Part shown: one piece after another, positions 10,655 to 22,768 of the stretch
Numbering within the stretch: the first letter of the stretch is position 1
Layout: each line of letters opens with the position of its first letter
DNA from: Hypoxylon rubiginosum
Taxonomy: Eukaryota > Ascomycota > Sordariomycetes > Xylariales > Hypoxylaceae
Direction of reading: 5' to 3'
Length of the DNA stretch: 64,000 nucleotides
Assembly: GCA_902806565.1 (NCBI GenBank)
Contig: CADCXA010000004.1
Coordinates: forward strand, 62,001-126,000
Notes under the pieces: model-generated
Seen by the model: the letters and a program-made list of their open reading frames with translations, nothing else
Told to the model about the DNA's origin: nothing
Database searches by the model: none
Program-made: the position numbers and the translations under genes

Positions 10655-11854
10655 GGCGTTACAGAACAGCGGAAGGATAGATAGCGAAGCGAAGAACAGA
10701 GGATCGATCAGATAGGCAGGCGTCGTAAGAATCACGCGACGCTTAGAGAGTTGAAAAGTATGTCCCGGGGGGTCTCGGATTCGTTAAGAGATGATGCTAT
10801 AATAGTAGGCAGGCTACGGACGACGTCGAGCACTAAAGGAACGGCTGAGTTAGTACAACTATCCAGGCCGGTAGGAGAGGAAGAAGACGAAGGGAAATAT
10901 GTAGGAAAAGAGAGGGTGTCGTGCTCGCGATTCTTGGGGTGCATAAGGAACCGAGGTCGCTGACTCCCGTCTTATCCACAACTTCCGTATGCACTGCAAC
11001 CCATGTGCCAAGAAACAAGACTTAGGGAGGTGGAAATACTTATATTCAAGACTGACCGTTTGTGGATCGTGACGAGGACAGACAGCGATACGTTGTCACG
11101 CCGTCAAATATACAACTCCATATTCGAGGTATTGCATGTACGTAGTAAATCGTGTGGGGTTCTTGGGGGTGGTGACTAGGTACACCTGGACCTGGGTATG
11201 TACCTTGGACAGAGTACCTATAGGCACATGCAGATAAATTGCATTGGAAAGTGAATAATATTAAGCGAACAACTACCTAGACCTAACACGATGTGGATTT
11301 GGCAGCATGACTCGATAAGGCCTTTGGTACACTAAGATATGAAGTAGAAAAAAGGATCAAGCGAATAGCCAGGCAAAGAGCTGACTAGTCGGCTTATTGA
11401 GTTAGTGGGGAGGGACGTCGGGATTGAGTAGAAGTCGAAATGCGATGCAATGCTAATTGCGAGATTTCAGTTGGGCATATAACAAATGTGAACGTTGACA
11501 AAAACGGGGACGACGACACGTGCCAAATGCCAAATGATTCAATAACCTAGGCAAACAGGCAGGCAGGCATTGCAGCCTAGAAGCACTGTATAAAGAAAAC
11601 GACTGGGTTGCCATTAGCTAGGCACTCCCACGATGACGCAAGAAGGCCGGAGATAACGGACTGCAAGTACATACAGTGCTTACATCGGTGAGCCACATCT
11701 CAAACTGTGGCTGTGCTTTGCGATATGGTCACGTCTCGTTGCTGGTAGTTTATAAAAAAGGAGAAAAAACAATAAACACAGAAAAGGAGAAAGGATATAT
11801 CTTAACACTAGATTATGACACTTTGTAACCACTATCTCAGTCTCGGTTGTGCCA
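10655..11854. promoter_or_regulatory. Divergent promoter region (acyltransferase / lipid-droplet hydrolase)
   Basis: No gene is supported. Short open frames on both strands at 10732-11018 overlap each other and look non-coding. Several CCTA/GGTA dinucleotide-rich patches occur, at about 11176-11225 and 11270-11290. Confidence 0.5.
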
Positions 11855-12918
11855 ATGGCCACCACTCACTTCTTAACCTACCCTCCGAGGCCGCTCGGCG
11901 GGAATGAGTCCAAGTCCTGCGACGTCCTCATTTTTTTCATCACAGGGAACCCTGGGCTTGTTGATTATTATGAGCCGTTCCTCTCAGGACTTCGGAAATT
12001 CCTAGATGGAGCAGAGTCTCTCCAGCATACCCGATTTCAAATTTACGGCCAGGACCTCGCTGGTTTTCGTGATGATGACCACGAACCTTTTACTTCGCAG
12101 AGGAAACCACACGACCTCAAGTACCAGATACAACACAGTCTTACCGCCTTAGAGCGCCTGCGAATCGAGTCTGGGCCGCGCAGCGGTTTCCCCTATGACG
12201 AGGTTCTACTCGTCGGACATTCCGTAGGCTCATACATTGCCCTCGAGCTCTTCCACCGGCTCCTACGGAATCCGGACCTGGCTTCCCATCTCAACCTCAC
12301 TTCTGGCATCCTCCTGTTTCCCACCATCCATCATATATCTAGCTCCCCAAACGGTTGGAAGATGGACTTGCTCCGTCGAACACCCGTGCTAGGCAACAAT
12401 GCCTATCGTTTCGCGCGGGCGTTCCTGCATCTTTGCCCGCAAGCCGCGCTCCGCTGGATCGTACACAGTGTCGTGGGGATCCCACCTCCTAACGCAGATG
12501 TAACAGTGCGCTGGCTAAAAAGCCGGGACGGCGTGTGGCAAGCCTTACATATGGGTATGGACGAGATGAAGGTTATCGGAGAGGACCGATGGGACGACGA
12601 GCTTTGGGAGATTGCCCACGACGCCGAGGCTCACCACAAAGTGATACCCAAATTCTTCTTCTTTTTCGGCAAGGAGGATCAGTGGGTGGCGAATCACCAC
12701 CGAGATGAGTTTATTCAAAGGAGGCAGAAGCAGGTCGAACGCACGAAGGTGATAATTGACGAAGGCAACATCCCTCACGCCTTCTGTATACGTGAGTAGC
12801 TCAAGCATGTCCCCTTCCGCCAATGTGAGGCTACGTACTAAAGTATAACACAGACGACAGCGAGACAGTCGCCGAGAAGGTCAGCATTTGGATTAGTGAA
12901 ATGTATAGTAGGAGCTGA
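11855..12918 (+). CDS. LDAH: Lipid-droplet-associated hydrolase (LDAH / DUF2305 family, alpha/beta hydrolase)
   Basis: Two exons, 11855-12791 and 12854-12918, give 333 residues. The intron is 62 nt with a GTGAGT donor. The oxyanion region is ITGNPGLVDYY at 29-39, a hallmark of this family, and the nucleophile elbow is LVGHSVGSY with S123. The catalytic His lies in IPHAFCIHDSE at about 308, completed only when the short second exon is joined, which supports the splice. LDAH proteins (human C2orf43, yeast YPR147C) sit on lipid droplets and have weak ester hydrolase activity with a debated substrate. The aromatic stretch near 175-210 may mediate droplet binding. The next ATG-like codon upstream is a GTG, so ATG 11855 is the start. 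The gene is divergent from the acyltransferase at 9198-10654, but no functional coupling is shown by the sequence alone. Confidence 0.88.
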
Positions 12919-13414
12919 GACAGGAGCTACGGTTGGAGGTCACATAATATCAACCCTAGCCAGAAGAATATGAGCAACCGACAAGCTAACAACGCATGTC
13001 ATAAACCATCCAAAATAATTACAGTCGGACAACCAATTATCTCAATTTACCTCAATAGAACCATTTCCGAATAATATGCCAGCCAAACACATGAGACAGC
13101 ATGAAGACGGGATGATGGCACCACGAGATGACGCAAGAACACATCTCAATGGGATAGTATTGCACACAATGAATTATGACCAGAATGACTGCAAGCTGGT
13201 ACGCCAGTCTACCGCCCACAGCGCCACTAAATATTACCTCACAAGAATGCCACCGACATATGAAAACAGTAAGGCAACCCCGAGGACGACTCTTACAGTT
13301 ACGAAGACTCATCTCACCGGGAGAGGGAAAAATCAGTCGAACTGCATCAATACATAAGTACTCTTGACTACCTACATATTCAGCAAGCACATTCAACCAT
13401 CATCTACAAACTCT
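12919..13414. other. Convergent intergenic region
   Basis: This is the 3' flank of both the LDAH-like and GH72 genes. Nothing beyond AT-rich terminator-like sequence is seen. Confidence 0.45.
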
Positions 13415-15335
13415 CTACAACATGACCATACCAGCGCCAACACCCATAGCCACCAACACGTAGAGGCTGACAACCATATCGCCCACGGTCATGAGAGGGC
13501 TCATGCGAAGAGATGCAGGGGCAGCAGCGTTCTCAGTAGACTCGCCGGTAGACGAGCTGCTAGCGGAGCCGGCGGTGGCAGTAGCAGCAACCGCGACAGC
13601 AGAGTTGGCTTTCTGCAGGGCAGCGTCGCAGCTATTCAACGTTAGCGTACGTGCGAATGCGAATGATTAATAAAGGGCCACTTACCTAGAATCAGCGGAG
13701 CCAGAAACCACCTTAGCAGCACCGTTAAAGTCGCACGCGTTGGCCGAGCTCTTCTGGTTGGTGTAGTACGCGTTGAGGACGTGGGCAAGTTGCTCCTTGG
13801 GGTTGCACATGCCGTAAGGACCGTAGACGCCAGCCTCAGTATCCTGCTTGATACCGGCACAAGCAGTCGGGTCGTTCTCGCAAACGTAGCCGAAGATATC
13901 GCCGTAATCCTGCTCCTCGAGATCGTCCGAAGGAACACATGAAAGCGAGCTCATCATGCAATCGCAGAGCGAGCTATCGGGGGTGGGGGGGAGGACATCG
14001 GCCGCCTTCCAGGCCTTAGAGATACCGGGACACGCAGCAGGAGAGTTAGTTGGGTTGTACGCGGCCATGGAAGTAGACGAAGGCTTGACAGCGGCGAGCT
14101 TTGACTGCAGAACATTGTAGTTCTTCATGGCGGTCGCCTTGTTACCGCTGACTTTAACCAGACCTACGAACTCAAGTTAGATAGAGCCACGAGATAATCG
14201 CAAAATGCCACCTTACCGTAGTCGTTCTCCTCCTCGTGGAACATGTAGACAATGCCACCGCTGAAGACATCGGTCATCTGGCTAGAGTACAAAGCTGTCG
14301 TATCATCCCAAAGACGGCCCTCAGCACCGCCAACGGTGTTGCAGCCGTATTCAGCGAAGAATACCGGGACGGAGTAGTTGGAGAAGAAATCAACCTGAAC
14401 GTCATATCCAGACTCGGTGAAGCTGCTCTTGCCGCACCACGAGTAGATGTTGTAGCCCCAGAAGTCGATGGCGCTTTCCTGTTCGCCGCAGTTGAAATAC
14501 TGAGCCATGTTAACACGAATTTCAGCATCGTCATTCGCGGCGTATCCGACACCCATCCATCGGCCACCGTCGGCCATCTTGTCGGAGATGTACTTCTTGG
14601 TGTCTCGTGTGGCGGCCTTTACGTAGGCCGAGGCATCGGCTAGAAGTAGCATGTCAGCATTGGTTCGGGACTGCCGCGCCTGCTCGCAGGTCCCGGGCAC
14701 CGCCAGATAGCAGACCCGGGGGTATATGATATAAACTTACTATTGGTGTTGTTGTTCGTAACCTCGTTACCAGCGAAGAAGCCGATGACGTTGTCGTATT
14801 TGCCCAAGTTATCGATGACGCCCTTGTATCGATCGAACAGCTCGACGTTCCACGAGGGAGAGTCACGGTTGATAGACAGAGTAGGGTCGCCCATATCGGC
14901 AACGACATAGATGCCGGCCTTATCGAGCAACGACATGCATGCGCTGTGGTCGGCCTTCGGGTCGATGGCGTAGGTACGAATGGTATTGACACCCAACTTT
15001 TCCAGCAGCGGAATATCACGCTCGCAGACCGACTCGTCGGCTAGAGGATCCACGTACTTGGTGCTAGAACCCGTGCTGCCACCAGGACCGCCGCCTGCTT
15101 CCTGCTGGTAAGCAACGCCTTTGATGAAGAACTGGTCCCCGGTCTTCGTAAAGAACTTGGTACCCTGTTCGAGTTAGGTTGTCTTGTCAGCCCACCGTGC
15201 TCCTGACATGTCACCTCGCGGTCCCCTGATGAAATGCGACCGAGTCTTACTCACCTTCATGACGATAGGGTCTACAGCCGCGACATTGCCAGCGAGCAGT
15301 AGCGAGGAAGTGAGGGCTGATCGTAGGAAACCCAT
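13415..15335 (-). CDS. GAS1: GPI-anchored 1,3-beta-glucanosyltransferase (GH72 with X8/CBM43 domain)
   Basis: Five exons run down the minus strand, 15335-15255, 15164-14741, 14639-14217, 14163-13686 and 13631-13415, giving 540 residues. The N-terminal signal peptide ends near residue 20 (LLLAGNVAA). The GH72 domain spans about 25-330, with acid/base E161 in AGNEVTNN and nucleophile E265 in FFAEYGC. A Cys-rich X8 (CBM43) domain follows at about 365-470. The tail is Ser/Ala-rich and ends in a hydrophobic GPI-attachment signal (SLYVLVAMGVGAGMVML). The enzyme cuts and rejoins beta-1,3-glucan chains at the plasma membrane and cell wall to elongate and branch glucan. It belongs to the GAS1/GEL group that carries X8. 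All intron phases close exactly. The region upstream of the start is strongly pyrimidine-rich on the coding strand, common in highly expressed fungal genes. Confidence 0.93.
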
Positions 15336-15699
15336 CTTGATATGCTTTGATTCTTTTTCGTTTTGGATCCCCAGGATCTCTTTGTGTGATATCGATATAT
15401 TATAATTATCCAATTCGTTGGTGGATGTCCTCCAATAACAGCAGAATTAGAATATGCTTTCAACCGTCGATATGCTGATCGATGATTCTTGATAGCGGGC
15501 TGGCAAAGTTCTCCTTGCTCTGGAATTCGTCGTGCTAGGGAGGTAGGCCGTGGAATGACGTAGGGATACAATTAAGGGCGCCTTCCTTCTATTGCTTTTT
15601 CTTCTGTCCGCGACGAGACGGGGCGTATAACGCGAGTTAAAAGAGTGTGAATAAACAGTGGTATCAATGAGTGTTCGTAGTTGGACTGGATACCTATAT

Positions 15700-15870
15700 C
15701 CTTCTGCCTCCCAATGCCAGTTAATTACAAAGGCTAGAAAAGTGAGAGAAAGACTGAGAAAATGTGGTATGAAAGACAGAAGACCTCGTCTCAGAAAAAA
15801 AAACAGAAGGGAGAGCGAAGGAGGAAAAATAGTAGAAGATGCCAGTAAAGGGGAACCTTGGAAGGGTTCC
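15700..15870 (-). promoter_or_regulatory. CT-rich promoter/leader tract of the GH72 gene
   Basis: The plus strand is almost all A and G, including an A9 run near 15798, so the coding strand of the GH72 gene carries a long pyrimidine tract some 400-500 bases before its ATG. Such tracts mark transcription start regions of many highly expressed fungal genes. Confidence 0.4.
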
Positions 15871-17037
15871 CATCTCGAACAGGAGAGATTAAAACTGGTT
15901 CCGATCAATGGAGCTGTTGAATTGGAACATCTGATTGGCCATAGGCTATTATGGATTGACCGATGTAGATTAGTGAAGGCTGGGGGTTTTGCGGGTAGAT
16001 TGACAGGGGGAAAGCATTCCCCTGACCTTTCTGCCTTTGAATCTCGACAGGTCATTTCTTTTAACGCTACCTTCTTCTCTATCCTATTTCACATGTGCAT
16101 CCAACTATCATGTTACCAAGTTGTTATGCAGCCTACCTGTATGTATAGCATTCGTATCACCGTTCTCGGTCTGATTTATGATGCAACTCATACCTTCATA
16201 TGTATGTATTAGGTACTCAGGTATGTTACCTCGTCACCTCATATGGACTAGTAGGCTCGTATTAAAGGTGCAGTAGTAGTACCCGTTCGAGCTGGCACTA
16301 ATTACCGTACCTGACGATCTCAGGGGAGGGGGCCTACTATGTAGCAAACCTTCCAAAACTGTCCAAGGTTAGAGATCAACAGATCCATAGAAAAAGATTC
16401 TTCAGGTGTTGTGGAACTCCCTTAGTTTTCCGGTGAGGCGCAGCAGTTATCGGATAAGACGTTAACACTGGGCATATCTTAGGTACGAGCTCGTAGGGCT
16501 GGAGAGTAACGAGAGCTTAGGTAGATGCGACCAGAGCATGTTAACAGATTGACCCACCAGCAGAGATAAACCTACCAATCGCGAGATTTAATACACATGT
16601 GTAAATTCGAGACTACCTTAAGTACAGGCAGGTATTCTATTTGATACTTACATGTATCTATATACGTCGATTAAATAGGAATATGTGTAAAGAATAGGTA
16701 ATATTAGATTTTTACAAATTATATCTCTCTATGAGCACCCATATTTATCAATATTCAACACCCAACTTCTCAGTTCCGTGAAGGAAAAGGAAGCATCGGT
16801 AATGGGAAGCAGATTGGTGTACACTACTAGTACAGGCCGACGTTATTGAAATTCGGTTGGTCACGTCAGTCTTGGATGGCTTGGTGGAACTGCCTGGATG
16901 TCTTGTGTTCTCATCTTGGCAATGAATAGCACCGAATTATAGCGATCTTCTATGATTTACAATCCTCCTTTACCCACCTCGCATGATCGTCGAACTCCCC
17001 TTGCACCAGCAGCAAAATAGTCCGACGATTGGCCTTG

Positions 17038-17107
17038 CCCGCCTGCCTGCCTGCCTGCCTGCCCGCCTGCCTGCCTGCCTGCCTGCCTGCCCGCCCGCCC
17101 GCCCGCT
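17038..17107. repeat. (GCCT/GCCC)n microsatellite
   Basis: About 17 tetranucleotide units of GCCT with interspersed GCCC. It creates low-complexity Ala-Gly-Arg-Gln open frames on the minus strand, which are not genes. Confidence 0.95.
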
Positions 17108-18149
17108 CCTTTTGACGCATAGCCGCCGCAGCCTCTCGCCTCGTCGCCCTCGTTCTCCTTTTGTATGGATGCCTCGGATTCGCTGTGAATCAAGAAGCGG
17201 GTACGGAAACAAGTAGGCCTAGCAAAGCCGAGCAAGCAATGCATTAGGCCAAGCCTATAACTGTTTGAGAATTTGCCAGTGCTATGCAAGCAAGGGCACC
17301 AGCGGCCAGTCATGATACCCCGTACCTTTTCGGTTGATTTTCGTTTCCACAAGCTCGCTGGCGAATCGCAACATGTATATTTTCCCATCTGTCCACCGTC
17401 ATTTAAGCGGGTTGCCCATCCATCCATTCATCGTTTCTTTTCCCTTTTTTCCTCTCTGGCTTTTGGCCCTTTGCCCTTGCTGTCCGGGATTTGCGATTGG
17501 GCGATCCCGCGCCCGTGATCACCGGTCTCCGGTGTTTTCAATGGAACGGAGGCCCAGATCAAAATTTATGTCCGATCAACATTTACAGTAAGATCTTCGA
17601 CCACAGCCGCATTCCGCAGCCGCCCTATAACCGCCATGTTTCGATACGCCAACTTAGCTAATGACCTCTCAGAGGCCAGTGAAACTGCTGGCGATTGTTC
17701 ATGTGAGCATTTTCTAGTATTGCTGTTCCAATAGGAATACAAAATGCGTGCCTTCGTTGGCCAACCTGCCAACCTGCCAACCCGGACTAAATAGATGTTA
17801 TGTGAATACTACTCTTTGTCCCTTACTAGAAGCAATGGGAATATAATGGATCGTATTTCGGCAATGCTGAGAGGTAGTTATCATTCATATTTCTGCGTGG
17901 CACGTTTCCCACGTTTGCCGGCCCCTATCCAACTCGGGTAGCTTGTTTCCTCGTCTGTAGCATGGCGGTATCCAGCCCAAAGATGCCTTGTTCATCGCCA
18001 TGGCACAGAGCATTTGTATAGGTACTCAGTCAAAGGCTATCATTCGATTTGCCTTGGTACAATAGTTGAATGACTCGAAGGATGCTGTAATTCGCATTCT
18101 GTTCACTGCTATTGTAAATAGACCCATAGTTCTAGTATATTTGTTTCGA

Positions 18150-18159
18150 TAGGTACCTA
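18150..18159. repeat. Palindrome TAGGTACCTA
   Basis: A 10-bp perfect palindrome built from the same CCTA/GGTA units as the TACCTAGGTA elements but in the opposite order. It is followed by CCTAAGGTAC. Confidence 0.8.
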
Positions 18160-18811
18160 CCTAAGGTACTTTGACAAGTTTCCTATGGTTTTCTCTTAGG
18201 CCTTCGGGCAGCTAATACAGATAGCTTTGTGCAGGGCAGTTTCCGCCTAATATGTAAAGCTACGAATCCTTATATTATGAGCCATAATTAAGTAGCCAAG
18301 GCTAGAGAATGTAGTATCCAAGAGGGGACGTGAGATATTGGTTTGAATTATCCTAACTCAGTGGCTATTAGGAAAAGACGTGAATCCATTAGATCCAGTA
18401 AAGAGATATATCTAAACTAAAAATCAAGAACCCAAGTAACCAAGTGCCCCGTTCAAGATAGGCGATGACTTAGGCAAAGAATATCATCTTACCAACGACC
18501 CATCCTTTCAAGTGCTGTTTCGGCAACGTAGGATAATCCGAGCGTACCAGCTACTTAGCTGAGTATTCTAATATCGTGAGGCTTCAAGTACTTATACATA
18601 TGTTCCCGAAACAGCGCTTGAAAGCATAGATCATAACCCAAGTGGACAAACGACAAGAATAGATTTGTATAAGATGGTTGAAAGACTAGAAGTGTCTTGT
18701 AAATAAAGGTCTTCTTGAATCGAGACGACACAAGCATCTCTACAAGAGTGAATTAGTTTTCCTTTCCTTTTTCCTACTTCGCAAACATAGCAAAAGACAG
18801 AACAATATGCT

Positions 18812-20471
18812 CTAACCGTTCCCTTCGAGTTGATGCCAAGGATCGCCCCCCGCAGTTGAAGAAATAACTTCACGACCGTTGCTATCGTCGGAGCTAGAAT
18901 CGTCGTCGGCAACGAACGCTGCGGTGCCGTTCGAGTATTTACATTCCATATACTCAGGCATTGGTACGATGGGATAGTACCTATTGAGCACCTTCGCGGC
19001 TCTATCTCCGAAGGCAGCATCCCACGGCATCTTCATAGAAGGGGGGATGGCCCATCCTAATTCTGTGTTCCGAAGCCAAAGTCGTACGAGGTGTCTTGAT
19101 GAGGTGGCGCTGTCGCTGTACGCCTCTCTAGCATGTAGAAGACCTAGGTTGTTGATGAAAACGATATCTCCGGGTTGAGTCTCCAGCTGTATCTGATGTT
19201 TCTCGGCCGCGCTCTGAAGTATCGCAAGTGCCTCCTCTTGCTCCGGCGTCAGGGACGGGATCGAGTTGTCGTGAGATAGGGGGTGGGGACCTATGCGAGC
19301 AGGATCCATAGAAACCAATAGGTTCCCGGCGTGAAACTCTAGGAGCGGAGATAGGACGAATGGGGGGTCTTTCCTCGAGCTGCTAAGGTAGATGTGAGCC
19401 GTACCGCCCCTTTTAGAAGTCTCTTCTACCCCATCCAGGGACGCGCATCGTAGAGTCTGCTCACCTTTGAATCGGCCAATTGTGCTCTGCGAGGACATGC
19501 AAGGCCCACGGGTTTGACTGCACCAAGTCATTATAGATGGCGGCAATGGACGCCACGCACGTATGCCCGCCCGTGTCGGCTTGGTCTCGGACTTGCATAG
19601 ATAGGATCTCGCATCCCATGTCATTGTGGAAAGGCTGAAGCTTGTCAGCTTGGATCACGACGCTCATTCTTCCTCGTTCCTATATATCTAACGTAAATAA
19701 TAGACTGCATACGTACCAAGCTGTCGTTGGTATGGATGCCGTGACGCCTACCCCTAGGCACGGTCCAAGATTTTGACTCGGTAACGTGTGCTTTTATTCG
19801 CTTTAGCAGAAGCGAAACTAATATCGTGTACAGGTGGCCTACATAACATATCTCCTTTCGAATTCTGCAGCCCCCTTTGGTCGCCGACATAACTAGCAAG
19901 AGCTAGGAAGATGACGGTGCTGTCTTCGACCGTATAGTCCTCGTTGTTGAGCCCGCGAATAATGCAAAGCCCGCTGCCGTAATGGACATCGAAAGCGCAT
20001 TTTTCAAGTCGACTTTGGAGCTTGGGGAGTAGGAAACGTTCCCGGGTTACCTCGTCCCCATCTAGCTCGAGTTCTGCACATCCTTCAGCTGATCGTAGGG
20101 GATGGAAACCGTAGCACCGAGGCGAACTTACCACCTAGTCTCTTCATGGCCGCTTGTACCTCGGCATTACCAAACCCATATAGTGTTGTGATATGTGCGG
20201 GCGACTGGTTGGAGGTGGATCTAGACCAGTTCCTTGGGCCGTCAATATGGGCAGGCCATCCTCTGGGTGGCTGAGGAGTGGTGCTCTGCTGCCGGGCCAA
20301 TATATCTGCAGCAAGTTTATGCTCCTGGCGATGCACTAGATGCTGCAGGTTTTCAAGGCCCCCTGAGGCGAGCGGAGCTGGAGCTGTGTGAGCTGTCATA
20401 TTTACTCTCCTTAGAATGGAGAAGTTTGGATGATGACCTCGAGAAAGGGGAAAGGGTTTGCGCTTCACCAT
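18812..20471 (-). CDS. TauD/TfdA-family Fe(II)/2-oxoglutarate-dependent dioxygenase
   Basis: Five exons run down the minus strand, 20471-20132, 20082-19843, 19790-19717, 19640-19465 and 19409-18812, giving 475 residues. Introns are 49-76 nt. The iron-binding HxD is H223/D225 in LQPFHNDMGCE, created by the fourth exon. The distal His is H369 in NNLGLLHAREAYS, and the 2-oxoglutarate-binding Arg lies in SRHLVRLWLRN (about 382-390). Members hydroxylate or cleave small substrates such as taurine, sulfonates, carnitine precursors or secondary metabolites, so the substrate is unknown here. The C-terminal 40 residues are Asp/Ser-rich and non-conserved. A second in-frame ATG at 20399 with A at -3 could be the true start, giving 451 residues; the extra 24 residues are basic and might be a weak presequence. 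The gene stands alone between long non-coding stretches, with no cluster partners beside it. Confidence 0.82.
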
Positions 20472-22768
20472 TCCGGGGACTTATAACGACGAAGATGCAA
20501 TAGTTTTTCTTTAGATATCTACCTACCTTCCAGCTATTTGTTATTGGTTCGTGCGAGCTCACATTCCCTCAAAATCCACTTGTTATTTTTTTTGGACCTG
20601 GGCTGGGGAGTGACGAGAAAACAAGACCGCGGCAACCTTGCATAGGATTGCCTGGCAGTCCGGCAGCGTACGCCAACGAGGCGGCGAGAAGATGTGGTAA
20701 CACCGGTTAGGCACAAGCAGCTCCTGTGGTCTGATCCGGCCCATTTCCGGAAGGATACTGCATTGTTGTAGACATACTACTACCGCTACAACTGCTATTG
20801 CTACTTCTTCATCGTTTTCTTCTATTTTAAGGGGATGGCTATCCCCGCGGGCGACGGGATGGAGGGTATGGTGATTCCTAAGGCTGGTTCGTCAGGGTGC
20901 ACTATGGAGAGGTAGGTAACATCTCGTCGGACTTGCATCGGAACTGAGAAATCTGCAGCCTGTTGATTTCCTTCATTTTGTCTCGATGAAGACGAAGACT
21001 TGATCCACGCAAGAGCCAAGAGCCGCGAGGGGCGCCGGCTTTAGAAGCGGAGGACACCATTCAGGCGACTAGGAAACGAGATCGCCTTCACGCAGCATCG
21101 TCTCCCGTTAGGAAGCTAGCAGCCGTTCTCCTACCAAATGGCTCGAACCCGAAGGCGCACCTTTTCCCACACCATCTTCAACCCCCCCACGAACCTGAAC
21201 CTGGGCATTGTGCCTGACGTGGCACCGGAAAGCCGGAAAGGATACCCTCGCTGTAAGGCGAGACTGAGAGGAGAGCTAAAAGGCTGGGCTAATTGGAAAG
21301 GCACGTCTCGGAACAACATCCAGCGGGAGCACCTGGTAGATCTATTATTGCCATTGGTCCTCGTTCGCTGCTTCGACGATAGCCTCACGCGATCGACGCA
21401 GAGGGGATTCGCGGCCCAGGTTTGAGGAATGGCCAGGGTGAAATGAAACCGGCGAAAAATAGAAAAGTGATAAGCTACCTAGCATACACATCACAGCTAG
21501 GTCTTGTCGACATACACGCGGCACAGCGCAGGTCGGTAACTTCTATCGCACGAATCATAAAAACGAACCGGTGTATTGATAATGAGGATGAAGACGACGT
21601 TTAGCTACATGGGTTTTTATGACTTTATATCTGCCCAAACATGTTCGGTATATGGAAAGCCATGATAGTGACCCGCAGTTCTTGACCGGCTGATGTTGCG
21701 AGTCAGGCTGAAAGCGAATCCCTTCGCGGAATCTTCAGCCTGTCCTAGGGGGTATCATTATGTAATGCAATGCATACATGAAGGCGCAGTGCGCTGGCTG
21801 GCTTACAGTAGGTATAATACATAGATAGGGGATTTGGGGGGGGGTGCTGTATCTTAACTCCGAACGCTTTCCCAAGACATCTTCCCACAAGGGGCGGGTG
21901 GTATGTGTCAGCTCGCATAACCGTGTCTAGGCATGTACTTATGCACTCGTATTGGAGTGTCGTGGTACACGACATATACTATGATATATGATAGACCTAC
22001 ATGTAGATACCTCGGACTTCTTATTCGAGTCAGCGGGGAACTGCAGAAGAAGAAGGAAAAAAAAAAGCCGGTGGCTTGAATTCTTATTGGGTGGCGGCTC
22101 GACTTTTGCTTTTTCCAATCATCCGCGCTCTCGGTGTGAATCCTGAGCTGGCAGACCGCTAGACGATTACTTCGGGAGGCTGAGGAACTCGGGAGGAAGA
22201 CTTGATCTGTTACATACCTAAGGTATTATGTGTATACGCGCAGACGGTGCATTAGCTTACCTCTTACAACATCTCGCCACCACGATCACCCATCGCACAA
22301 CTTTTAAGCCATCGCGGGTGGAACTCTGCGCGACTTTTCCGCGCAAGGATCAGCCCAAAGGCAACAGTCATCTTTTTTGATTTTATTTTATTTTTCATTC
22401 GGTGAGGAAACATCTGAAAGAATACTCCCCCTGAGATACCCGTCGTGCTGCATGCTCTCCGCAATAAGATACAAGCTGACCGAACCGGAGCTCGCACGCA
22501 TGTCGTGTATTACCAGACCAGCAAATGCCTAATACTGGTCCTACTATTTATCAAGTTCCTCACCGGTTTCCTTTTGCGCCACTCCAGTTCCGCGGTCCGA
22601 CGGTGAGTGTGACAGTACAGCGAAGCAAATCACTGAGAGACCGGCAGTTTGACACAGACGCAACACGCAGCCCAGGGCAGGCGCAGTTCAGGGACAGGAC
22701 CGCTGCGTCGCTGTCGAGCCGGGGGGGAAAATGAGAGATCAGATCATTGTTAGATAACGGTAGGAACC
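20472..22768. promoter_or_regulatory. 2.3 kb divergent region (dioxygenase / C6 factor)
   Basis: This is shared upstream space of two outward-reading genes. It contains a weak small-gene candidate at 20835-21217. The remainder, 21218-22768, shows a G-run near 21836 and an A-run near 22061, but no supported coding sequence. Confidence 0.45.
20835..21217 (+). CDS. Possible small two-exon gene of unknown function
   Basis: ATG 20835 opens a 26-codon exon ending at a GTAGGT donor (20911/20912). A second open segment at 20998-21217 runs in matching phase after an AG preceded by a pyrimidine tract, giving 98 residues (MAIPAGDGMEGM... ending EPEPGHCA). The second exon is basic and Pro-rich and resembles no family I know. 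The support is only open frame, splice-like sites and amino-acid composition; the exact acceptor is uncertain and the whole could be leader sequence. A transcript would settle it. Confidence 0.25.

Larger units (their letters stand above)
15336..18811. other. 3.5 kb gene-free region upstream of the GH72 gene
   Basis: The part next to the GH72 start (about 15590-15890) is purine-rich on the plus strand, which means a CT-rich promoter or leader for the minus-strand gene. It yields a 202-codon open frame of biased composition that I do not accept as coding. Further along lie a GCCT microsatellite (17038-17107), the palindrome TAGGTACCTA at 18150-18159, and otherwise plain AT-rich sequence with many stops. 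Confidence 0.5.

Noticed and set aside
15447..16055. 202-codon minus-strand open frame upstream of the GH72 gene
   Set aside because: Composed of the CT-rich promoter tract; Ser/Leu/Phe bias, no domain.
16957..17427. 156-codon minus-strand open frame with Ala-Gly-Arg-Gln repeats
   Set aside because: It is the GCCT microsatellite read in frame.
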